From Orobanche coerulescens (taxonomy: Eukaryota > Streptophyta > Magnoliopsida > Lamiales > Orobanchaceae), in assembly GCA_033398695.1 (NCBI GenBank), contig CM065809.1, positions 174,148,501 through 174,212,500 on the forward strand: a stretch of DNA of 64,000 bases, written 5' to 3'. Shown here one piece after another: positions 21,225 to 32,924 of this stretch. Position 1 is the stretch's first letter; each line of letters begins with the position of its first letter. The position numbers and the translations under genes are program-made. The notes under the pieces were generated by a model. That model did no database searches. It was not told the origin of the DNA and saw only the letters and a program-made list of their open reading frames with translations.

Positions 21225-22700
21225 AGAAACAAACAACTCCGGGTACCTAGCACGCATGCTATCCTCGGTTTCCCAAGTTGCTTCCTCGACACCGTGTCTC
21301 GACCACTGCACTTTCACCAAAGGGATGGTTTTATGCCTCAGTCGTTTCTCACGATGCTCCAAAATCTTCAAAGGACGCTCCTCAAAAGTAATATCTTCAG
21401 CAATATCAATCTCGCCATAATCGATGACGTGACTAGGATCCGGGACATATTTCCTCAACTGGGAAACATGGAAAACGCTATGAACATGACTCAAGGCCGG
21501 AGGTAACGCCAAACGGTATGCCAACCCACCTACTCGCTCGAGGATCTCAAAGGGGCCGATAAATCTCGGACTCAACTTTCCTTTCTTCCCGGCGAAAAAC
21601 TCCCTTCGTCGGCGACACCTTTAGCAAAACGTGGTCTCCCACCTCGAATTCCAAAGGTCGACGACGGACGTCGGCATACGACTTGCCGACTCTGGGCAGT
21701 CAACATCCGTTCCCGAATTAATTCTATCTTCCGCCTCGTCTCTAGAACGACATCCGGCTCAGTCCCGACCAAATCGGACGCCTCATTCCAACAAATCGGT
21801 GATCGACATCGCCGCCCATAAAGTGCCTCATACAGTGCCATCCGAATCGACGCGTGCCAACTGTTGTTGTACGTGAATTCGATCAGCGGCAAATGTTCCT
21901 CCCAGTCACTACTCCAATCGAGAGCACAGGCACGCAACAAGTCCTCGAACGTCTGGATAGTGCGTTCATTATCCCATCGGGGGATGAAAAGAGGTACTCA
22001 AACGCAACCGGGTACCCAACGCCTTATGCACCGCCTGCCAGAAGTGCGATACAAAACGGCCGTCACGATCCGAAACAATAGACTTCGGAGTACCGTGAAG
22101 TCTCATGATCTGCGCGATAAACACACGAGCTAACTTCTCCGGGCCCCAAGTGTCCTTGATGCCCAGAAAATGTGCCGACTTGGTCAGGCGATCAACAATC
22201 ACCCATACCATATTCATGCCCGACCTCGATCTCGGCAAACTCGTAACGAAATCCATCGATATATCTTCCCATTTCCATTCCGGAACGGGAAGTGACTGCA
22301 ATAACCCAGCCGGTCGCTGATGCTCGATCTTGACCTGCTGACAAGTCAAACATCTCGCTACAAACTGTGCGACCTCATCCTTCATATCATTCCACCAGAA
22401 GTTTCTTCTCAGGTCCTTGTACATCTTACTCGAACCAGGATGAACGGAATAAGGTGTAACATGGGCCTCCCGTAAAATACTCTGTCTCAACTCTGAGTCG
22501 TTCGGCACACAAAGCCGACTCCGAAATCTCAAAATACCATCCTCGTGAATCACAAACCCAGGAGACTTTCCCTTAAGAACATTCTCTCGGATTTGAGTCA
22601 TCATCGGATCCTCATCGCTTGACTTAATCTCATCGATCAAAGACAGCGAAATTTCCAAAGCACGAAATTGTCCGCGATTCCGACAATGTAACCTCAACAT
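21222..22700 (-). pseudogene. Integrase with C-terminal chromodomain, element C
   Basis: The first block (22700-21969) shows the HHCC zinc site (H...H in [15 protein letters not shown], then CLTCQ), the first catalytic region MDFVTSLP and VSDRDGRF with the second aspartate. The frame then breaks (FHPPMG, stop) where the catalytic glutamate segment should follow. A second frame (21940-21572) resumes with LIEFTYNNSWHAS and ends at a further frameshift. The third (21575-21222) reads [20 protein letters not shown] and ends in a chromodomain-like [17 protein letters not shown]. Chromodomains target chromoviruses to heterochromatin. There are at least two frameshifts, so it is inactive. Confidence 0.88.
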
Positions 22701-24904
22701 CTAACTCGATTAAAGCTCGCCAAGCTCGGTCGAGGCGTAAGGATCACAAGCGATCGCAATGCAATCGGTTTCCGACTCAAGGCGTCGGCCACGACGTTCG
22801 CCTTGCCCGGATGATAAAGGATTTCGAGGTCATAATCCTTAATCAGCTCTAACCACCTCCTCTGTCTCATATTCAACTCCCGCTGAGTAAATATGTACTT
22901 CAGACTTTTATGATCGGTAAAAATCTGACATGTAGAGCCGAAAAGATAGTGACGCCAAATCTTGAGCGCAAATACGACTGCCGCTAACTCCAAATCATGA
23001 GTAGGGTAGTTAAGCTCATACGGCCTCAACTGTCTCGACGCAAAGGCAATGGTCTTGCCGTGCTGCATTAATACGCACCCAAGACCCTGACCCGAAGCAT
23101 CGCTATAGACGGTGAATCCCTCGTTGCCACATGGCAACGCCAAAACCGGAGCTGAAGTCAAACGCTTCTTCAGCTCCTCAAAACTGAACTGCCTCTCGTC
23201 ATTCCAGACGAACTTCTTGGATTTCTGGAGCAACTGTGTAAGTGGTCGAGCCAGTTTCAAGAAACCCTCGACGAACCTACGGTAGTAGCCAGCCAAACCC
23301 AAGAAACTTCGGAGCTCTCTCACGTTTTTAGGCGGTGCCCAATCCAACACCGCCTCGATCTTCTGCGGATCTACACGAACCCCTACCGAAATCACGTGGC
23401 CCAAAAACATCACTTCCTTCAGCCAGAACTCACATTTCGAGAACTTCGCATAGAGTTGCTCGGCCCTCAAAATGTCTAACACTACCCGCAAATGATGGGC
23501 ATGCTCTTCCTCGTTCCTCGAATAAATAAAAATATCGTCAATGAAGACGACGACACACTTATCCAAATACTCGATAAAGACTTTGTTCATCAACTGCATG
23601 AACACCGCCGGCGCATTAGTTAACCCGAAAGGCATAACTACAAACTCATAATGTCCGTATCTCGTCCGAAAAGCTGTCTTCGGCACATCGGACACTCTCA
23701 CCCGGAGCTGATAGTACCCCGATTTCAAATCAATCTTCGAGAATTCCGCATCTCCCTGCAACTGGTCGAACAAGTCGTCAATTCTCGGCAAAGGATACTT
23801 GTTCTTGATGGTCACCTTGTTTAGTTCGCGATAGTCGATACACAAACGTAGTGAACCATCCTTCTTCCGCACAAACAGGACCGGTGCGCCCCAAGGCGAG
23901 GCGCTCGGTCGAACATACCCCGACTCAAGAAGCTCACTCAACTGCTTCTTCAACTCGGACATCTCTGAAGGTGCCATGCGATAGGGCGCCTTCGAAATAG
24001 GAGCCGCACCCGGCTCTAACTCTATAGCGAACTCGACCTCACGATCCGGTGGCAATCCCGGTAACTCGTCAGGAAAAACATCAGGATATTCATTAATGAT
24101 TGGAATCGACGAAAGCTCGACTCCACCACTCTCCGTCTTCAAGGCGTAGCACCAATAGCCGGTACACCCCTTTCGCAGGAGACTCATCGCCTTCAAGGCG
24201 TTAATGATGAATTTCTGGTTCCCCCTCTTTCGCCCGGCGAAAGAGTGCTCGGTGCCATCCTCGGCTAACATGGTGATGATCCTCGTGCGGTAGTTCATGA
24301 TTGCGCCATGCCGCTCGAACCAATCATCCCCGAGAATCAAATCCTCACCCTCAATATCCACAACAATAAGATTAGAGGGCCAAGTCCTCTCACAAATAAG
24401 TACAGAACAGTCTCGAACCTCCTGATCACCAACGATCCTATCACCGCTAGGAAGCTTAATGATGAAGGGTTCACAAGGCATCAAACAGTCGAGACTCAAA
24501 CGGCGTACACAATCCAAAGATATGAACGAATGCGTAGCACCGGAATCGAAAAGCACACTGACAGGATGAGAAAGAATATAAACGGTACATGTCGCCACGG
24601 TAGCCGCTGGATCATCGTCTTTCCGCATCTCATAGACACGCGGGTGGGCTGAGCCGACACTGGAAGCTCCCCCCTTAGAGGGCTGACCCTGACCTCTCCC
24701 CCGACTAGCACTCGGCGGGGATTGAGGAGCAAACGATCCCTGATTCACACTTGGTTCCCTAGGCGCTGGAATGGAAGCCCGGGCACCAAGAATTTTCTCC
24801 CTCTCGGCCTGACGGCCTTGTGGCCGGTGGCCACTGCGATTACACGTCGAGAAAGGGCTCAAACAAGTACGGTGATGTGGCATGTACGACCACAATTGAA
24901 ACAC
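22694..24904 (-). pseudogene. Protease-reverse transcriptase-RNase H, element C
   Basis: A 736-residue open frame. The N-terminal ~60 residues include a frameshifted zinc knuckle. The aspartic protease site is [11 protein letters not shown] (about residue 118). RT motifs include [44 protein letters not shown] and the catalytic FIDDIFIYS. RNase H follows with [25 protein letters not shown] and [10 protein letters not shown], then ADALSRK. The frame ends at a stop at 22694-22696, at the linker to integrase. The integrase continues in another frame, so one frameshift separates them. All PR and RT catalytic residues visible are intact. Confidence 0.93.
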
Positions 24905-25822
24905 TTCACATCACGAAAAGGAGCACCGGTAGTTCCACGAGGACCCCAATGAACGAGCCGACCACCGCCGTGAGGAAGTTAGCAGATTGGGATCTCTGCT
25001 GACCCCCACTCTTGTGGCCCGAAAAGTTCCCAGCGGACTTCTGCTTCTTACTCTCGTGGGCCGCCTCACTCGCCGTCACAGACATATCATAAGCAAGGGC
25101 CCTGCTCTGGTAATCTTTCAATGTAGTGCATACGAGCCCCGACATATAGTCCCGAATCGGCAACTTCATCCGTCTGGAGAAATGGAAAATTTTGTCGCTC
25201 TCCTCGACAACTTGGGTCTTCACATAACCCAACTCCTTATTAAAATCAGCAATAGCTTGAGATACGGGGATATCCCGCGGTTGAGCATCATAAAAAGCAT
25301 GTACCCGAGGCACATCGGCGGCCACGGGCAATATTCAGCCTCCATCAATTCTTGAAACTCAGTCCACGAAGCAGCTTGGTCTTTGGGCCCAACGGCCTCC
25401 CACCAGTCCGTGGCGTCCCCTGAGAGAAAGTATTGAGCAATAGGGACTTTACGGTCCTCGGGACAGTTAGTGGCAACGAAGACCTTAGATATCTCCTTGA
25501 TCCACCCTTCCCAGCCAATCGGGTCTGAAGCTCCCGAAAACTGAGGAGGATGCATCTTGATGACATCTTGGAGCCAACGGTCCGCTCCGCCCCGATTAGC
25601 ATGGGCCTGATCCGGGTTCTGAACCGCCTGAGCTATCGCCGCCATTTGGTTCACCATTTGTTGCATAACGGCCGCAATACCAAGATCGGCACGCTCCCGA
25701 GAAGAAGCATGGCTATGACGGTCGCCGATCGCCGGCTCGAAGATCGTGACGTGGCCGCCCCACCGGCCGCCCCACGTCCGGCGCGTCCACGACCACGACG
25801 CGACCACGACCTCTTCCGGCAT
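24880..25822 (-). pseudogene. Gag, element C
   Basis: The frame from 25822 to 25220 includes the retrotransposon gag core (MHPPQFSGASDP, WIKEISKVF, YFLSGDATDWWEAV, SWTEFQELMEAEY). A frameshift near 25340 moves the remainder to the frame at 25331-24906 (KIFHFSRRMKLPIRDYMSGL), and a third change near 24900 leads into a zinc knuckle (CFNCGRTCH). Gag would form the particle shell. Broken by at least two frameshifts. Confidence 0.85.
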
Positions 25823-26058
25823 CCATACTGGAGTTAATAAGTAGCGAAGCCATACGAGGATCGGTCAATAAAAGAACAATCACAAGTCGAGAATCAAAGT
25901 ACGATACAAGGAATTAATGAACAGAGGAAGGAAAACTTACGGACCGGTAGTACTGGAATCATGGCAACGTGTGACGATGATGTGCAAAACAAAACACCAC
26001 AAGACCCAATAAACCGACAAGCCTAGGTATCCATAAACACAGGCTCGATACCATTTTA

Positions 26059-27916
26059 CGTAACACCCTCAAGATATTCGAGGTATATTACGGCCGTGAA
26101 TCCTATATGGGACCCACCAGCCGAAACAAGATCATACTCATCGACTCACATAAACAGCGAACAATACCGTGTCATAAAGACGCAAAGCGAATAATCCACC
26201 CGATTCAAATCGATATAACATCATCATCCAACACAACATAATAAGCAACAATACAATCCGAACGAACAAGAACCCCTTAAGTACTCGAGTACAACTATTA
26301 GTTCAAAACCACAAAAGATGAAAAGGTAAAAGACACTAAAACGTCACTCGTGCACAATCATCACGCACGGCCATCATCCGTATCGGTCCAGGCCTTGCTC
26401 GTCTCGATGAACGACTGAAATTCATAAAATGAATTTCCCCAAAACGGGTCCCCAGAGGGGTTAGCAATTACGCTAGTACAAGTAACCAGATGAACAACTT
26501 ACATCTTACACATATAGTAAATGTATGCAATAGAGAAAACCGTTCGAAAACACTCATTTCCGGAAATGCCAATATCAAATCACATTTGTAAAATTTACCA
26601 CAATTAACCGTCGATCCACACCTCCGTGGACCCCTACCGAGACCCCGTCGGATCTAACCCGTAGTGGTTAAAAGCAAAGCTCGTCGATCCACACCTCCGT
26701 GGACCCCTACCGAGACCCCGTCGAGTCTAACCCGTAGTGAGCATACACACACACACAATTTCTCATACAAAACTACTATGTCAAGATTGTAAGTTCATAA
26801 GGATACTTGCCTCGATTAATAGACGGTGACACGAACGGAACGGAAGAATCAAGCACAACCACGAGGAACCAGCGAAAATGAACCTAACGATTCGAATAAC
26901 ACAATCACAACCAACTCTAGACGATTACGGAAATGGAATACACCCGGAAACCCACCTACGATTCATGTATATTCGTACCAAAAATAACAACGAGGGCGGA
27001 CCACAACCAAACCCTTTCGATTCCGTAAAAATCCACAAAATATCCATGAATCCGTAGGAAAACTAAAGATACTAACAATATTAATCATATACATCATGAA
27101 TCCATCAACAAAACGGAACTAATCGGAAGAAAATCCCAAAATCCCCAATTATCCAAAAGGGAGGGTTTCAAGAAATAATACCTTTGGAGATTCAAGTCCT
27201 AAGATCCGTAGAACACGCGTTGGATTGATCGTCCGGGCTTCACTACCGAAGAAAAATGGTGGAAATCAACCCCTCAATGGATGAAGATGAAGAACTCTTC
27301 CTCTCTCTCTCACTCTCTCTCGCGATGCAGGTGAAAATGAAGGAGAAATGGTCGATTTCGTCTAATAAAGACGAAGTTGCACGGTTGACCGCATTGTGTG
27401 CCGCGGCATAGGCCAAAAAATTACTCCCAGGTTTCGGCATTGTGCCGAGGCACGGCCTGCGTGTGCCGCGGCACCCGGTACAGGCGGGTTTTGGACGCAG
27501 ATGACACACAAGTGTGCCGCGGCACCGGACAGGTGTGCCGCGGCACCGGCCTGGCACTGTGCCGCGGCACCGGATGGGTGTGCCGCGGCACACAGTACAG
27601 TTTGTTCGACCAACAACTGAAGGAATTTGTGTGCCGCGGCGCACACACCTTGTGCCGCGGCCCACACCCCCTTTTGGGTTCCAAAATGATAAAAATGATC
27701 CGGAAAGAGAATAAAACGATAGGAATCAATATTTGGGAACCAACAACACAAAATGGATCCATGGCAACCCCGAAACGGCGGTTCCGCACAACAATAACGA
27801 GAATACAGTTCAACAGTTTGACAGGAAGGACACGCTGAGAAGTACACGAGGGTCACTACGATCGAGAAATACACCAAAAAAGAAAATACCAGGGAAAGAA
27901 AAATACGGATATTACA
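26059..27916 (-). repeat. 5' LTR of element C, preceded by its primer site
   Basis: Partner of 19307-21186. The first base of the terminal TG is mutated to C. The tRNA-iMet-like primer site lies at 26042-26053, five bases inside. Confidence 0.93.
27396..27662 (-). promoter_or_regulatory. GTGCCGCGGCAC palindrome array, right LTR of C
   Basis: Perfect palindromes at 27463-27474, 27514-27525, 27535-27546, 27559-27570 and 27580-27591, plus variants at 27397, 27441, 27631 and 27652. Copy arrangement differs from the left LTR although flanks match. Confidence 0.9.
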
Positions 27917-28085
27917 CCTTTGACCACAGCCTGTCACCTACCTCACCTACCGGCACGTGCGCCGAAAGTTGTCAGTGGGACCACCCGTGACAGCAACTCA
28001 GGATGCGTGTAAGCTCCCCATTGGACCTTACAGTTGACTGCCAGCAACTCCTGCAGACTTTAAGGGAACAAGCCCATGTGCTAAA

Positions 28086-28151
28086 GGACGATCGCCCGAT
28101 TATTATAATGCGGAAAAGGCGATCGCCCGGCATACCCAAGTCCTATAAATA
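28086..28151 (+). promoter_or_regulatory. Core promoter of solo LTR B with proximal GGCGATCGCC palindromes
   Basis: TATA box TATAAATA at 28144-28151. A perfect GGCGATCGCC at 28118-28127 and a variant at 28087-28096 lie 17 and 48 bp upstream, continuing the array of the other half of the LTR. Confidence 0.75.
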
Positions 28152-28774
28152 GAGAGCCTCCTCCTACTGGAAAAAGGTTCCCAATTCATTTGACCTACGG
28201 TTCGGAATTCATTTCACCAACAGTTGATAACTCATCCACTTATATTCCGACTTCATTCACGGAAATACAGTGGAACACACATATCATCAAGCTCCCGGCT
28301 ATCTCACTGGAATCCATTTCAGGATTTCTCTCTCCAAATCTCTCGTCCAGAAGACGATCGGCAGAGGCAAGAAGTCCCCACAAGGCAGATTCCAAGAGAT
28401 TCATAAGCCCAGGAACTCAAGCATCCAGCTAAATACTCGCCGTGAGAGACGGTCGATCTCTCACCGCCGCGACTGTTCATCTCCTTTGTTACAAGAACTC
28501 ACAGAGCATCAAATCTGGTTCTTCCGGCAATCTACACGCTCACTAGCTAAGATAACAAGAATCTTTACACTCATTGTAATTGTATTCTTACATTAGTACT
28601 TGTATCCCCGAATATTGGTATTAATAATATCTCGCGAGAGCATTCAAGCCTGGGACTAACAACCCCGGCAAATCTTGTGTTATTTATCTTTCTCACGTAA
28701 GTGCTCATGCATTTGTTTGCTATCCCATCCATTCCAGAAATATCTATCTCCGGATAATATTTTGGGTAGCAACA

Positions 28775-29190
28775 CTCGGATCTGAAGGTGTTTCACCTGA
28801 TCAAATGTCACAGGGCGGTTCACCCTTACTCGGATCTGAAGGCATTTCACCTGATCAGATGTCACAGGGCGGTTCACCCTTACTCAGATCTCAAGGCGTT
28901 TCACCTGATCAGATGTCACAGGGCGGTTCACCCTTACTCGGATCTGAAGGCGTTTCACCTGATCAGATGTCACAGGGTGGTTCACCCTTACTCGGATCTA
29001 AAGGCATTTCACCTGATCAGATGTCACTGGGCGGTTCACCCTTACTCGGATCTGAAGGCGTTTCACCTGATCAGATTGCACAGGGCGGTTCACCCTTACT
29101 CGAATCTGAAGGCGTTTCACCTGATCAGATGTCACAGGGCGGTACCCTTACTCGGATATGAAGGCGTTTCACCTGATCAGATGTCATTTC
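28775..29190. repeat. 54-bp tandem repeats of element II, right part
   Basis: About 7.7 units of 54 bp (18 codons), highly similar. Each unit has TGATCA and an inverted pair GGGYG/CACCC around GTT. Both strands stay open because the period is a multiple of three; the 18-residue peptide repeats this implies are not evidence for a protein. The array separates integrase from the antisense ORF. Confidence 0.95.
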
Positions 29191-29274
29191 TAGTTTTACA
29201 CATTCAAAGATATTTTATTTGTAATAGACTTTTATTAAAACAACACAAGCTTCTCTCCACACTTCTTCATACAA

Positions 29275-30316
29275 AATACTTTTTTAAGTGACATATGTTC
29301 CAAGGTCTTTTGATGGGGTGCCCTTCCATATCCTCGAGCTCATAAGCTCCTCCTGCATAAATTCGGATTACCTTGTAAGGGCCCTCCCAGTTCGGCTCCA
29401 GCTTTCCTGTTTTTCTGAGGGCATCAGCCCGCCTAAGCACCAAATCACCGACTTGGAACTGTCTCTTCCTGACTCTTTTGTCGTGAGCTGCTTTTGTCAG
29501 GCTTTTTTATCTTTCAGTTCGTGTTGCAGCCGCTTCCCTTCTTTCTTCTATGGTATCTAATGCCTCCTTCACTATTTCCTCATTTTCCACCTCGTTGAAC
29601 CATCGAACCCGATGAGACATTTCTCCGAATTCTGCCGGGATGACGGCTTCGGACCCATATACCATACTGAAGGGTGTTTCCCCCGTTGACGATCTAGGTG
29701 TGGTTCTGTATGACCATAGTACTGAGCTAAGCTCATCTACCCATCCTCCTCCAGCTTTGTCTAAGCGGGTTTTGATCCCTTGCAAGATCGTTCTGTTAGT
29801 TACCTCCACTTGTCCATTAGTCTGCGGGTGAGCAACCGCAGTGAACCTTTGCTTGATATGCATACCCTCGCACCAGGACTAGGTTCTTTTCCCATTGAAT
29901 TGAGTTCCATTGTCCGAGATAAGTATCTGGGGTGCTCCGTACCTGTAGCAAATGTTGTTAAACAGAAAACTTATGATTCTTTGCTCGGTTATGGTGGCCA
30001 CGGGCTTGGCCTCTACCCACTTGCTGAAGTAGTCTATGGCTACTACTAAGAACTTGCTTCCTCCCGAGCCAAGTGTAAACTGCCCCATGATATCAATTCC
30101 CCATTTGGCGAAGGGACAGGGTGCTCCCATGGTAATCATATCTTCAGCTGGGATGTGAATTAAGGGTGCGTGCATTTGACATTTTTGGCATCGCTTAACC
30201 ATCTCCACTGCTTTCTTGCTCATGGTCGGCCAGAAAAAACCAGCTTTTAGTGTTTTGCTAATTAGCGCTCTTCCTTTGGTATGATCTCCGCAGCACCCTT
30301 CATGGATTTCTTCCAT
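29275..30316 (-). pseudogene. Integrase of element II
   Basis: The HHCC region starts abruptly (EEIHEGCCGDHTKGRALISK ... CQKCQMHAP), followed by the core motifs WGIDIMG (first Asp), DYFSKWVEAKP and ISDNGTQF (second Asp). A TAG at 29879-29881 interrupts, then the same frame continues with FTAVAHPQTNGQVEVTNRTI, which supplies the catalytic Glu, and YRTTPRSSTGETPFSMVYG. A frameshift near 29510 precedes the C-terminal part, which ends LKKYF near 29275. The segment joining it to the second RNase H appears deleted: only a few residues separate RNase H helices from the zinc site. Confidence 0.88.
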
Positions 30317-32052
30317 TCCCCTATTTTTTTGGCAGCCTCTCTCACTTCCTCAACATACTTCTTCATCCGATCCTCATTTATCTCAAATTTTCCTTCTACT
30401 TGTTGTGTGACCAGTTGAGAATCAGAGTAAGCAATGAGTCGTCGCGCGCCCAAGTCTATCCCCAGCTGCATTCCCTTAACCAGGGCTTCATATTCGGCCT
30501 CGTTGTTAGATGCTTTGAAATTGAATTTTATGGCATACTCTAATTATTCACCCTCCGGGGTAGTAAGGACTATCCCTGCCCCAGAACTACTGGTTGTTGC
30601 CGATCCATCCACATGTAATAGCCACTGTCCCTCTGGCGGCGTTGGCATGGCCCCCTCTTGGATGAAGTCCGCTAGGGCCTGAGCTTTAATTGCCGTTCTC
30701 GGCTCATACTCCATGTCGTATTCCTCCATTTCTACCGCCCACTTCACCAGGCGACCTGACGCATTAGGTCGCCCTAATATTTCTCTTAAGGGCAAGTTGC
30801 ATCGCAGTTTTATCCGGTGGGCTAGGAAATACGGCCTCAATCGTCGGGCTGTAACTACTAACGCCAGTGCCCCTTTTTCTAGCTCGGAGCAATTCCATTC
30901 TGCTCCTTTCAAAATTCGGCTTGTATAATAAATGGGTTTTTGCTTACTCATTTCTTCTCTTAGCAAGACCGAGCTAACCGCCCCCTCTCCCACGGATAAG
31001 TAGACTACGAACTCCTCTCCTGGTACTGGTTTGGTGAGCAGAGGCAGCTCAGCCAAATATTCTTTTAATTTTCCGAATGTTGTTTGCATTTCGGGGGTCC
31101 ATTCGAACTTGTTCCCTTTTCTTAAGAGTTTAAAAAATGGGAATCCCTTCTCGGCCGAGCGTGATATGAACCAGCTCAGCCCTGCTATTCTTCCTGTTAG
31201 TATCTGGATATCCTTGATATTTTTTGGAGGATTCATTTGCAGCACTGCCTTGACCTTTTCCGGGTTGACCTCGATTCCTTGTTCTGTGACTACATATCCC
31301 AGGAATTTTCCCGATTTTACTCCAAAAGAACATTTTGATGGGTTGAGCTTCATTCCGTACGTGCGCAGGTTTTCGAACGTCTCTTCTAGGTCTCTGATAT
31401 GCTCTCCTGCCTTTACGCTTTTTACTAGCATGTCATCCACGTACACTTCCATGTTTCTGCCGATTTGGGATCTAAAGATTCTATCAACCATCCTTTGATA
31501 TGTGGCTCCTGCATTTTTTAACCCAAAAGGCATGCGTACATAACAAAAAGTTCCTTTTGATACCACAAAACTAACCCTCTTTCTATCCTCGGGTGCGAGA
31601 GGAATATGATGATATCCCTGAGAAGCATCCATCATACTGAGCAACTCGCATCTCGAGGTTGAATCCACTAGCTGATCTATGCGGGATAACGGGTAGTGAT
31701 TCTTTGGACATGCTTTATTTAGGTCCCGGAAGTCCATGCACATCCTCCACTTCCCCTGGCCTTTCCCCACCATGACAGCGTTGGATAGCCACTCCGGAAA
31801 CTGGATCTCCGTTATGTGTCCAGCTCGGAGGAGCTTGTCAACTTCTTCCCCAATGATCTCATCCATCTCCGGCCCAAAATGCCTCCTCTTCTGCTTTACT
31901 GGTCTTACGGTCGGGTCGATGTTTAACCTATGCTCGGCAACCGTTAGGCTGATTCCCACCAGATCCTCAACTGCGAACGCGAAAATGTCCACAAATCTCC
32001 TTAGTAGGCCGATAAGGCTTTCCTTTATCCCATCGTCTAACCGACTTCCCAC
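30262..32052 (-). pseudogene. Reverse transcriptase, RNase H and second (archaeal-type) RNase H of element II
   Basis: RT motifs: KWRMCMDFRDLNKACPKNHY, LLSMMDASQGYHHI, VRMPFGLKNAGATYQR and the catalytic VYVDDMLVKS. The first RNase H is degenerate (VVYLSVGEGAVSSVL). A second RNase H begins LLHVDGSATTSSSGAGIVL, is interrupted by TAA at 30544-30546, and continues in the same frame with NNEAEYEALVKGM and AYSDSQLVTQQV, the D-E-D residues of the archaeal-type fold. Dual RNase H is a Tat lineage trait. The frame ends at 30262, and the expected linker of roughly 200 residues before integrase is missing. Confidence 0.9.
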
Positions 32053-32924
32053 GCGAGTTTTTGTTTCTGGCTTTCCTGAACCAATTCTATTTCTAGCAAC
32101 TCCTCATTGGGCTTGACGCCTTCTTCCTCAGCTTCCTCGGGTGCCTTTGATTGTTTATTCTTCTTAAACTCTGGATCCGGGCCTCCTAGCTTGGACGTCC
32201 TCTTTCCGCGCTGCACTCTCTGTTTTACCGTTGTCTGGTAACAAGATCGAGCTACAAACTGGTCCCCGGCTACTTCCCCTACCTCACCTCCTACGGGGAA
32301 TTTTACTTTCATGTGTGCGGTAGAGGCCACTACTTCGAACTTGTTGAGTCCCGGTCGTCCTAGAATGGCGTTATAGGCCGATTTGGTGTCTACCACTAAA
32401 AACCTGAGCGTCTTGACCTTTCGATGAGGCATCCGACCTAGTGCTACCGGAAGCACCACTTCTCCAACCGGTTGCACCTCGGTCATGCAGAACCCATAAA
32501 GCGCGGTATCTACCTTTTTTAATTCCACCTCCAGGTTCATCTGTTTGAAACAATCATAGAATAAGATGTCTACCGAGCTTCCCGTATCGATAAATACCCT
32601 TTGCACATCGTAACTGGCGATCTCCGCGGTGATGACCAGCGCGTCATTATGGGGTGCATGTATCCCGTTATAATCCGTGGGGCCGAACTGAATGATAGGC
32701 CCGCTGCCTACAGAGGCGACCTCCTTGAACTGATGACACCTAGCCTTTCGCGCATGGGCTTTCCTAGCCTGATTAGAAATTCCGTCGGTTGGTCCTCCTG
32801 ATATCATGTGGATCACTCCTTTCTTAGCTGGGGGAGCAGTGGACCCCCGAGGGGCTCGCTCGGACCAGCCTTTCGATCTCGTCTTTAAAGTGCTTGCACT
32901 CGTCTGTTTTATGCCCATAATCAT
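32037..32924 (-). pseudogene. Protease region of element II
   Basis: The frame overlaps the end of gag in another frame. It contains KKGVIHMISGGPTDG, typical of Tat gag-pro junctions, and the retropepsin site FIDTGSSVDILFY followed by the second-half motif YNAILGRPGLN. It stops at 32037-32039, overlapping the start of the RT frame. Catalytic DTG is intact. Two frameshifts (gag/PR and PR/RT) separate the domains; programmed shifting is unlikely given the other lesions. Confidence 0.85.

Larger units (their letters stand above)
19307..27916 (-). mobile_element. Element C: chromodomain Ty3/gypsy (Tekay/Del-like)
   Basis: LTRs 19307-21186 (1880 bp) and 26059-27916 (1858 bp) begin TGTAACACCCTC (CGTAAC in the right copy) and end GGATATTACA. 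TSD CCTTT is at 19302-19306 and 27917-27921. The minus strand carries primer site TGGTATCGAGCC (26042-26053), gag, PR-RT-RH, integrase, C-terminal chromodomain and PPT. It is inserted in solo LTR B. The LTRs are highly similar outside the palindrome arrays, and pol retains a 736-residue open frame, so it is fairly young but frameshifted. Confidence 0.93.
18968..28774 (+). mobile_element. Solo LTR B (Tat/Athila-like gypsy), interrupted by element C
   Basis: The sequence TGTTGTGTCACG (18968) to GGGTAGCAACA (28774) has TG...CA ends and is flanked by CTCGG on both sides (18963-18967 and 28775-28779). Subtracting element C (19307-27916 and one CCTTT copy) leaves about 1.19 kb with a TATA box, no PBS, PPT or coding region and no second copy, so it is a solo LTR formed by unequal recombination. 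The plus orientation follows from TATAAATA at 28144-28151. It sits inside the 54-bp array of element II. The lineage is a guess from its size and palindromic U3. Confidence 0.85.

Noticed and set aside
28788..29291. Long frame encoding 18-residue repeats, superficially like a repeat protein
   Set aside because: It is the translation of a 54-bp DNA tandem array; the opposite strand is equally open, and it lies in the non-coding part of a Tat element.
32824..32924. Programmed frameshift between gag and protease in element II
   Set aside because: A second frameshift, two stops and a deletion in the same element point to simple decay.
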